The notes beneath the pieces are model-generated. The model was given only the letters and a program-made list of their open reading frames with translations. It did no database searches and was not told the origin of the DNA. A stretch of DNA of 64,000 nucleotides from an uncultured Acinetobacter sp. (lineage in GTDB: Bacteria; Pseudomonadota; Gammaproteobacteria; Pseudomonadales; Moraxellaceae): positions 82,903 to 146,902 of the forward strand of contig NZ_CANLSL010000003.1 in NCBI RefSeq assembly GCF_947493735.1. Reading direction: 5' to 3'. The translations under genes and the position numbers were made by a program. Shown piece after piece: positions 58,044 to 64,000 of this stretch (the stretch's first letter is position 1; the number at the start of each line of letters is the position of its first letter).

Positions 58044-58739
58044 ATGAGCAATTTTGTATTAAATGCAAACGCACGTGACACTGCACATGAAGGGAAAGGT
58101 GCGAGCCGCCGCCTTCGTCGTGAAGAAAAAGTTCCTGCAATCATATACGGTGCTGGCAAAGAGCCTGCTTCAATCACTTTGGCACTTCGTGAAGTTGTTA
58201 AAGCAATTGAAAGCGAAGCATTCTTCTCTTCTATCGTAACGATCAACGTTGACGGTAAAGAAGAACAAGTGATCATCAAAGCGATGCAACGTCATCCTGC
58301 GAAAAACACACCGATGCATGCAGACTTCCTACGTGTGAAAGCGGGCGAAGCGTTAACTGTAAACGTACCTTTACACTTCGAAAACCAAGAAACTTCTGTT
58401 GGCGTTAAAGCTGGCGGTATGTTGATGGTGAACTTAAACGAAGTTGAAGTAAAAACTTTACCTCGCAACCTTCCAGAATCTATCTCTGTAGACGTTCAAA
58501 ACTTGGCAATTGGTGATGTTGTTCACTTGTCAGACCTTAAACTTCCAAAAGGTGTAACGATTCCTGCACTTGAGCAAGGCGAAGGCCATGACCAAGCAGT
58601 AGCATCTATCACTGAAGTACGTAAAGCAGCTGAAGATGTTGAAGCTGAAGCGGCTGAAGCTGAAGTTGCAGAAGCACAATCTGAAGAAGCTGAAGCTGAG
58701 CAACCTGCTGCAGATTCTGAAGAGAAAAAAGACGAGTAA
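58044..58739 (+). CDS. rplY: 50S ribosomal protein L25 (CTC form)
   Basis: 5S rRNA-binding protein in its long form: N-terminal L25 beta-barrel (RDTAHEGKGASRRLRREEKVPAIIYGAGKEPASI) and a C-terminal domain with acidic Ala/Glu tail (VEAEAAEAEVAEAQSEEAEAE). 231 residues. GAGGAT is eight bases before the ATG. Seven bases separate it from pth. Confidence 0.96.
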   Translation: MSNFVLNANARDTAHEGKGASRRLRREEKVPAIIYGAGKEPASITLALREVVKAIESEAFFSSIVTINVDGKEEQVIIKAMQRHPAKNTPMHADFLRVKAGEALTVNVPLHFENQETSVGVKAGGMLMVNLNEVEVKTLPRNLPESISVDVQNLAIGDVVHLSDLKLPKGVTIPALEQGEGHDQAVASITEVRKAAEDVEAEAAEAEVAEAQSEEAEAEQPAADSEEKKDE

Positions 58740-58746
58740 TCGCCTG

Positions 58747-59340
58747 ATGAGTGATCGTGACAATTCGCTATCGCTCATTGTCGGTTTGGGCAATCCGGGT
58801 TCGGAATATGCCCAAACTCGACACAACGCTGGCTTTTGGTATGTTGAGCGTATTGCAGACAAATACAACATTCCTCTGAAAAATGACAGCAAATACCACG
58901 CCATCTCAGGACGTGGTACAATCGAAGGACACGATGTTCGTTTACTCCTTCCTCTCACCTATATGAATAGATCTGGTCAAAGTGTTGTTCCCTTTGCCAA
59001 ATTTTATCAAATTATCCCACAACAGATTCTCATTGCGCACGACGAACTGGATATGAACCCTGGTGTGATTCGCCTAAAAAATGGTGGCGGTCATGGTGGT
59101 CATAACGGTTTAAAAGATATCGTTCCACACATTGGTGCAGATTTCTTACGATTGCGTATTGGTATCGGACACCCTGGCAGTAAAGAGCGTGTTTCTGGGC
59201 ATGTGCTGAGCAAAGCACCAAGTTCAGAGCAAAAGCTAATGGATCAAGCGATTGACCATGCTTTGGCACAATCTAAATCACTGATTCAAGGACAATTTCA
59301 GCAAGCCATGAATGCGATTCATGCTTTTAAAATTGTTTAA
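58747..59340 (+). CDS. pth: Peptidyl-tRNA hydrolase
   Basis: Frees peptides from dropped-off peptidyl-tRNA. LIVGLGNPGSEYAQTRHNAGFW carries the catalytic His (TRHNAG), with LPLTYMNRSGQ and HDELDMNPGVIRLKNGGGHGGHNGLKDI following. Start at 58747 directly after rplY, 197 residues; a longer overlapping frame inside rplY is ignored. Confidence 0.97.
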   Translation: MSDRDNSLSLIVGLGNPGSEYAQTRHNAGFWYVERIADKYNIPLKNDSKYHAISGRGTIEGHDVRLLLPLTYMNRSGQSVVPFAKFYQIIPQQILIAHDELDMNPGVIRLKNGGGHGGHNGLKDIVPHIGADFLRLRIGIGHPGSKERVSGHVLSKAPSSEQKLMDQAIDHALAQSKSLIQGQFQQAMNAIHAFKIV

Positions 59341-59459
59341 AATTTAATCAAAATGTGAAATCGGCTTGTATTATCCTTGTAAAACTTGCAAAATGCACAA
59401 CTTAATGGTTATGAGCTCATGATTGTTCTGATCATGACATCTTGTTGAGGAGCACTCCC

Positions 59460-59840
59460 ATGCAATCCCGCTTATTAAAATGCAAAATCCACCGTGCAAT
59501 CGTCACTCAAGCCGAGCTGCATTATGAGGGATCCTGTGCAATTGATGGCGCATTGATGGATTTGGCTGGTATTCGTGAATATGAAGAAATTTATGTTTGG
59601 AATGTCACCAATGGCAAACGCTTTGCTACCTATGCAATCCGTGGCGAAGACAACTCTGGCATTATTTCAGTCAATGGTGGCGCAGCACATCAGGCTGATG
59701 TCGGCGATATTGTGATTATCGCTACTTTTGGCAACTTCGACGAGGCTGAAGCCAATCGTCACAAACCTCGCTTAGTCTATGCAAACCCAGACAATACTGT
59801 CAGCCACACAGCCAACTGTATTCCTGTACAAGTCGCATAA
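59460..59840 (+). CDS. panD: Aspartate 1-decarboxylase
   Basis: Makes beta-alanine for pantothenate. The proenzyme self-cleaves between Gly24 and Ser25 in YEGSCAID to form the pyruvoyl group. Tyr in [10 protein letters not shown] and [14 protein letters not shown] are conserved. 126 residues. GAGGAG lies just before the ATG at 59460. Sole pantothenate gene here, yet coaD elsewhere in the window uses the same pathway. Confidence 0.96.
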   Translation: MQSRLLKCKIHRAIVTQAELHYEGSCAIDGALMDLAGIREYEEIYVWNVTNGKRFATYAIRGEDNSGIISVNGGAAHQADVGDIVIIATFGNFDEAEANRHKPRLVYANPDNTVSHTANCIPVQVA

Positions 59841-59926
59841 CGCATTTTTAAAAATTCTGAATCAAGCATCGACATCTAAACTCAAAGCCCAAGCTGTTTA
59901 TTTCGAGTTGTTTATGCCGATGCAAT

Positions 59927-59960
59927 AAAAAACCTTGTATCTGTATGATTCAAGGTTTTT
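59927..59960. terminator. Bidirectional terminator between panD and phoA-like gene
   Basis: AAAACCTTG and CAAGGTTTT with A and T runs on the sides, 13-base loop. Confidence 0.82.
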
Positions 59961-60016
59961 GCATTTCCCACTACGTACAATTCACCTCGTGCTTTCCATA
60001 AAGAGTTTAAAGCACT

Positions 60017-61525
60017 TCATTTAGCGTTTTGCGTAAGATTCAACGCATCTCGAATAATGAAAAATAAATCCGTCTGATCAAGCAACCCTGTCACATTCGC
60101 CGCTCTCGGACCGAATGCAGCGATGCGTACTTGAGCACCTGTGTGCGCTTGGCTATCCCCTGTTTCTGTACCGTAGTTCACTGCCATGACAGATTGATCA
60201 ATCGGTGTCTTCAGCGCAATGGTAAATCCTGGGCTATTGGCTTTGGTCGGGATAATTTGACTGGTATGTGCATGATCGCCAGTCACAATGATCAAAGTAT
60301 CGCCATGTTGCTTTGCAAACTCAAGTCCGACTTGGATCGCCTCATCCAGTTGCTTGGTTTCTCCAATCTGACCACAAGCATTGGCTTTATGATTTTGTTT
60401 ATCAATCGAACCACTTTCCACTTGTAAGAAAAATCCTTTTGGATGATTCGCCAATAATGCCAACGCTTTTGACGTCATCTCTTTGAGTAATGGTGTCCCT
60501 GATACAAAGTCAGGATTATCTTGGCACGCAATCGCTGGCTTTTTATTTCCATTCAGCGTAGATTGTGGTCCAGTCCAAATCACAGGCAAATGACTTTTAG
60601 CAAATAAGCCAATTACAGGTTGCTGTTGATTCGCCGTATCGACTGCTTGCAATTCTTGCAAATTATTGACGATACGAAACCCACGTGCTTTGGCTTGTTG
60701 TAATAAGCTCTGCCCTTGATACTGCCCTGCTGTTGCTACTGCATCGAAATGTGCTGAACCACCGCCTAAGGTGATGTCCGCATGGTTTTTTAATAATTGC
60801 TCTGTGATCGAGCCTAAGCCACCTTTTTGCAAGGTTTCACTTGGGCACAGCTCCGCTGTTTTCTCTGGTGTGTAGCATTTACGCGCGGAAATATGCGCAT
60901 AGAGTGAGGCAGGCGTTGCATCTTGAATTTCTGTGGTGGTGACATTCCCTGTAGCCAGTCCATTGGCTTTAGCAATCTCAAGTAAAGATTGATGCACTTT
61001 GTTATAACGATCAATCCCTAAAGCACCATTATAGGACTTGGCACCTGTCGCCCACGCCGTTGCTGAAGCAGCCGAGTCCGTCACATAGTTTACTCGACCA
61101 TCTGGATCAATCGAATAGGTGGTATAGCTTGCGGTAAACGGCAAAACATCAATCCCTTTCAGATAACCTGAAGCACCCGCAAGGTAGTTCCGAGCAATGG
61201 TGATTTCTGAATCACTGGTGCCATCACCGATAAATAAAATCACGTTTTTGGCATGTGCATCGTCGATTGAGTCTTTTAACAATTGACTGCGTTCTTGATC
61301 GACACGACGTGCGCCTCCAAACAGATCAATCTGCCCGATGGCTTGTGGCGAAAGTAACCTACCATACTGTGTATTTGCTACTTCATTACTTTCAGTGACA
61401 ACATTTGCAATCATCGGCTGATCGACTGCGGGCTGATGACTGCATGCACTTATACACGACACCACAACGGCGAAGATTGATAGTGTAAAGGATTTTGATG
61501 GGAGTTTCTTTGCATAAGGTTGCAT
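60017..61525 (-). CDS. phoA: Alkaline phosphatase, PhoA type, lipoprotein form
   Basis: Phosphomonoesterase. The nucleophile is Ser151 in [52 protein letters not shown] and QAHTGAQV hold the zinc and magnesium ligands in E. coli PhoA order. The signal has lipobox ISAC (Cys28), so the enzyme is probably lipid-anchored instead of free in the periplasm. 502 residues. AGGACA is the ribosome site. A Pho-box-like sequence lies about 55-75 bases upstream, suggesting PhoB control. Confidence 0.92.
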   Translation of the reverse strand: MQPYAKKLPSKSFTLSIFAVVVSCISACSHQPAVDQPMIANVVTESNEVANTQYGRLLSPQAIGQIDLFGGARRVDQERSQLLKDSIDDAHAKNVILFIGDGTSDSEITIARNYLAGASGYLKGIDVLPFTASYTTYSIDPDGRVNYVTDSAASATAWATGAKSYNGALGIDRYNKVHQSLLEIAKANGLATGNVTTTEIQDATPASLYAHISARKCYTPEKTAELCPSETLQKGGLGSITEQLLKNHADITLGGGSAHFDAVATAGQYQGQSLLQQAKARGFRIVNNLQELQAVDTANQQQPVIGLFAKSHLPVIWTGPQSTLNGNKKPAIACQDNPDFVSGTPLLKEMTSKALALLANHPKGFFLQVESGSIDKQNHKANACGQIGETKQLDEAIQVGLEFAKQHGDTLIIVTGDHAHTSQIIPTKANSPGFTIALKTPIDQSVMAVNYGTETGDSQAHTGAQVRIAAFGPRAANVTGLLDQTDLFFIIRDALNLTQNAK

Positions 61526-61581
61526 CTATTTGTCCTAAATTTTTCCAAGAAAATCAATGGCGTTAAAATTAAGACAGTGAG

Positions 61582-61599
61582 ATGACCAAATCGTGACAA
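61582..61599 (-). promoter_or_regulatory. Candidate Pho box
   Basis: Minus strand TTGTCAC-GATT-TGGTCAT fits the 7-4-7 direct repeat layout of CTGTCAT Pho boxes with a few mismatches, at a suitable distance from the phosphatase start. Confidence 0.5.
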
Positions 61600-61727
61600 A
61601 ACGAATCTACTTAAAAATTCTATTTGAGCTTATTTGACAGTAGTTTTTATTATCGCTTTTTGATGAGTTTTATCGCTGTATAAATGTTGTCGTGTAGTGA
61701 TTACTCTGAAAACCTAAACTTCCAAAT

Positions 61728-62222
61728 TTACTCTTCGTCAAATTCATTGACATTTTGCTGGATAAAATTGGCACGTAGCCATGCCACTTCATAGCTTGCT
61801 TGGGCAAGATTTAACACACGTGTTTCAAACAATTTCCATGTGGTTTTGATTTGAGAAGACTCTAAACCCAAACCACTCTCATCAGCAAAATTGACATTTT
61901 TTTCGCACAACTTCAACGCATGGTAGAGCTTACGCCCAAGACTTGCATTTGGCATCAGGCGAATACGTTTATGGGTGAGAAAGGCTTCAATGGTCGCTAA
62001 TTCATATTGTGGCAATAATGGCACGAGGATTTGATCGAGCTGTGCATCTAAGCGTTGCCAAATAGATTGCTTCTCTGCATTACTGTAGCGATTCCAATTG
62101 ATCACTTCATGGTTAAATCGGCGACAACCACGACAGACACTATCTCCAAATACTGTCGAACACCGCCCTGCACAGGGTGTCAGTAGCAGTTGCGTTTCAG
62201 CTTTGATGATGAGGTTGGACAT
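61728..62222 (-). CDS. DUF1289 domain protein
   Basis: A 164-residue cytoplasmic protein. The N-terminal PCAGRCSTVFGDSVCRGCRRFNHEVINW is a DUF1289 cysteine cluster, probably metal-binding, and the remainder is a helical extension that the short family members lack. Function unknown. Divergent from trhO. Confidence 0.87.
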   Translation of the reverse strand: MSNLIIKAETQLLLTPCAGRCSTVFGDSVCRGCRRFNHEVINWNRYSNAEKQSIWQRLDAQLDQILVPLLPQYELATIEAFLTHKRIRLMPNASLGRKLYHALKLCEKNVNFADESGLGLESSQIKTTWKLFETRVLNLAQASYEVAWLRANFIQQNVNEFDEE

Positions 62223-62413
62223 ACAATTTTGCTCAATAAACTTAACTCGATTAATCCATAACAGTTATATGGAATTATCGCTTTCTGAATTAGATTCCGT
62301 TAGAATAACGCACCTTATATTTTTATCAACTCGCTTTTATACACTCGGTTTAATCAACCAGTTTATTAAGCACGTTTATTGTCCACATCATTTATATTCG
62401 GAGTATCTATCCC

Positions 62414-63364
62414 ATGACTGCTACTGTAGAACAGCTTACACCTGTCGCAGAGCCAGCAACATCGTCAGCACAAAACACTGCCTCTTGGATCGTTGCCGCA
62501 CTGTACCAATTTCGTGAAGTTTCAAATCCTGCTGACTTACGTGAGCGTTTACTGAACTTGGTTCAAAGCATCAACCTCTGTGGTACGCTGATCGTAGCAG
62601 ATGAAGGGATTAATGGTACCGTAGCGGGTGATCGTGAAGCGATTGATCGTATCCGCCAATTCTTGCTCAATGAAGGCTTTAATGCGATGGAATACAAAGA
62701 ATCGCTGAGCCAAGAAAAACCTTTTCGCAAGATGAAAATTAAGCTGAAAAAAGAAATCGTCACTTTGGGCGTCGATGTGAAACCACGTGACTTGGTCGGA
62801 CATTATCTCAACCCACAAGAGTGGAACGACATGATCAGCCGTGATGATGTGATCTTGATTGATACACGTAACGACTACGAATACCAAGCAGGCACATTCA
62901 AAGGCGCAATCGACCCAAAAACTGAAAGCTTCCGTGAATTTCCTGAATATGTAAAACAGCAACTTGCAGAACATAAAGACAAAAAAATTGCCATGTTTTG
63001 CACAGGCGGGATTCGCTGTGAAAAATCAACCTCATTGCTTTTACAAGAAGGCTTTGATGAAGTCTATCATCTCAAAGGTGGTATTTTAAAATACTTAGAA
63101 GAAATGCCTGCTGAACAAAGCTTGTGGGAAGGTGAATGTTTTGTTTTCGATGGTCGTACAGCGATGACGCACGGTTTAGAAGAAGGTCAAAATGAAAAGT
63201 GTCATGCTTGCGGTTGGTCAACTACACCTGAAGAGCGTACATTGCCAAGCTATGAGCACGGCGTATCTTGTCTGCACTGCATTGACAAAACCACAGATAA
63301 ACAAAAAGATGGCTTCCGTATGCGTCAGTCGCAGATCGTGACGGCTAAGCGTAAGCGTCTATAA
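62414..63364 (+). CDS. trhO: tRNA uridine(34) hydroxylase TrhO (YceA)
   Basis: Rhodanese-like enzyme needed for 5-hydroxyuridine at tRNA position 34. An N-terminal acylphosphatase-like domain (about 25-120, GTLIVADEGINGTVAGD) precedes the rhodanese domain with catalytic Cys196 in CTGGIRCEK; a C-terminal Cys motif (CHACGWSTTPEE, CLHC) follows. 316 residues. The GGAG lies somewhat far (12 bases) from the ATG. Confidence 0.95.
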   Translation: MTATVEQLTPVAEPATSSAQNTASWIVAALYQFREVSNPADLRERLLNLVQSINLCGTLIVADEGINGTVAGDREAIDRIRQFLLNEGFNAMEYKESLSQEKPFRKMKIKLKKEIVTLGVDVKPRDLVGHYLNPQEWNDMISRDDVILIDTRNDYEYQAGTFKGAIDPKTESFREFPEYVKQQLAEHKDKKIAMFCTGGIRCEKSTSLLLQEGFDEVYHLKGGILKYLEEMPAEQSLWEGECFVFDGRTAMTHGLEEGQNEKCHACGWSTTPEERTLPSYEHGVSCLHCIDKTTDKQKDGFRMRQSQIVTAKRKRL

Positions 63365-63405
63365 ACTCAATGTGTTAATTGCTAGATTTTTAATATCTAC
63401 AGTCC

Positions 63406-63444
63406 AAAACCACAGTGATCCATTCGTATTACTGTGGTTTTTTT
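63406..63444 (+). terminator. Terminator of trhO
   Basis: AAAACCACAGT pairs with ACTGTGGTTTT and is followed by T. Confidence 0.85.
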
Positions 63445-63541
63445 ATTTGGTTCTCTTGGAATGCTTATTGCTCGCTCCAATTCTTTTTATCGTCTAAAAA
63501 TGTTAGGCTCGTGATCAACTTAAAAATGAGTATGACAGATT

Positions 63542-63863
63542 ATGGACGCACAATTTTGACATCAGCGTTGGCAAGAACAACAAATTGGTTTTCATCGTAC
63601 TGATGTAAATCCCTTACTCACCACATTCTTCCCAATTCTATGCGTAGAACCACCTGCACGGATTTTTATCCCTTTGTGCGGTAAAACATTAGATATACAT
63701 TGGTTATTAACCCAAGGCTATCAAGCTTGTGACGAAGAGTCATCCGAACAAGCCATTCAACAACTTTTTCAAGAGCTCGGGCTAAATCCAAAAATTGAAG
63801 AGAATGAGAATTTTAAGCACTACTTCACTGATAATATTGATATATTTGTTGGAGATATTTTTA
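63542..63863 (+). pseudogene. tpm: Thiopurine S-methyltransferase remnant (in-frame stop, truncated)
   Basis: The frame MDAQF-stop-HQRWQEQQIGFHRTDVNP...IFIPLCGKTLDIHWLLTQGY...DNIDIFVGDIF matches the first about half of bacterial TPMT (normally about 215 residues). Codon 6, a conserved Trp in the family (MxAxFW), is TGA. The similarity ends at GDIF, where GGGTCTGTTGACATTTC begins a foreign, hairpin-rich sequence; the last three codons RVC come from it. The second half of the enzyme, including later catalytic residues, is absent before the window edge. Both lesions make a functional protein very unlikely. Confidence 0.85.
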
Positions 63864-64000
63864 GGGTCTGTTGACATTTCACAGATGCTTGCGACAATGG
63901 ATGTTTTTTAGGCGATTCTAGGCATGAATGAAGAAATTTAGTCATTCTAAATGATTCATTCATAACAACGTAGCGTCAAAAAACATCCTTGTCCCGAAGG
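63864..64000. mobile_element. Hairpin-rich element, probable MITE or IS end (cut by window edge)
   Basis: It starts with GGGTCTGTTGACATTTC immediately after the tpm break. From 63899 to 63988 the sequence folds on itself: GGATGTTTTTT with AAAAAACATCC, ATGAATGAA with TTCATTCAT, and ATTTAG with CTAAAT. No coding frame is visible. The right terminus is beyond the window, so element type is inference. Confidence 0.5.

Noticed and set aside
63674..63874. 66-codon open frame as an independent small gene
   Set aside because: It continues the tpm frame beyond an in-frame stop and ends in foreign sequence, so it is part of the pseudogene.

Overview
The window is AT-rich chromosomal DNA from a gammaproteobacterium of the Moraxellaceae, most likely Acinetobacter. 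This rests on protein character (AspRS beginning MMRTHYCG, the 163-residue CoaD, BamD with a long acidic tail, a ZnuD-type zinc receptor) and on gene order hemA | TPR protein-lolB-ispE-tRNA-Gln-prs-rplY-pth-panD. It is essentially core genome: no prophage, integron, CRISPR array or rRNA operon. Accessory features are small: one ParD/ParE-like toxin-antitoxin pair, families of short palindromic repeats, a 19-bp tandem repeat, and a truncated methyltransferase gene next to a hairpin-rich element at the right edge.

Layout. 1-14.9 kb: 3' end of rpsI, an unknown membrane protein, an alpha/beta hydrolase, SppA-type protease, LpxL-like acyltransferase, ComEC (DNA uptake), LolC-LolD (lipoprotein release), a PilZ-like protein, an EamA exporter, a YaiI protein, an SDR dehydrogenase, an unknown protein and SerC. 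14.9-22.5 kb: two small secreted acidic proteins with matching leaders, RNase P RNA with a palindromic repeat in one helix, ferredoxin, CoaD, SmpB, a LemA/DUF3137-like pair, QueA, tRNA-Leu(CAA), a phosphatase-like protein and a 33-residue lipoprotein. 22.5-30 kb: one giant (~2435 aa) Ig-repeat surface lipoprotein with five tandem two-domain modules. 30-41 kb: flavoprotein disulfide reductase, lytic transglycosylase, Ogt, ZnuD, AspRS, a lipoprotein with tandem repeats in its leader, an SPFH protein, the TA pair, tRNA-Arg(CCT) and an amino-acid permease. 41.4-55.4 kb: 4.5S RNA, CpoB, DUF3108 protein, unknown protein, TonB-like protein, the rluD-pgeF-flavodoxin operon divergent from bamD, dnaG, a repeat cluster, hemA divergent from a TPR protein and lolB. 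55.5-64 kb: ispE, three identical tRNA-Gln(TTG) genes, prs, rplY, pth, panD, a PhoA-type lipoprotein phosphatase with a candidate Pho box, a DUF1289 protein, trhO, and a broken tpm.

Themes. Much of the window serves the envelope: LolC/LolD release lipoproteins and LolB inserts them; BamD, CpoB, LpxL, a lytic transglycosylase, PgeF, ZnuD, TonB and PhoA act in or on the envelope, and several products are lipoproteins dependent on Lol. A second theme is translation and RNA: rpsI, rnpB, ffs, smpB, queA, aspS, rluD, hemA, rplY, pth, trhO and five tRNA genes.

The observations most worth following are the palindromic repeat that forms the P12 region of RNase P RNA, the direct-repeat terminators that bracket the TA pair, the modular Ig protein, and the doubly damaged tpm beside a candidate MITE. 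I did not find a clearly new multi-gene system.
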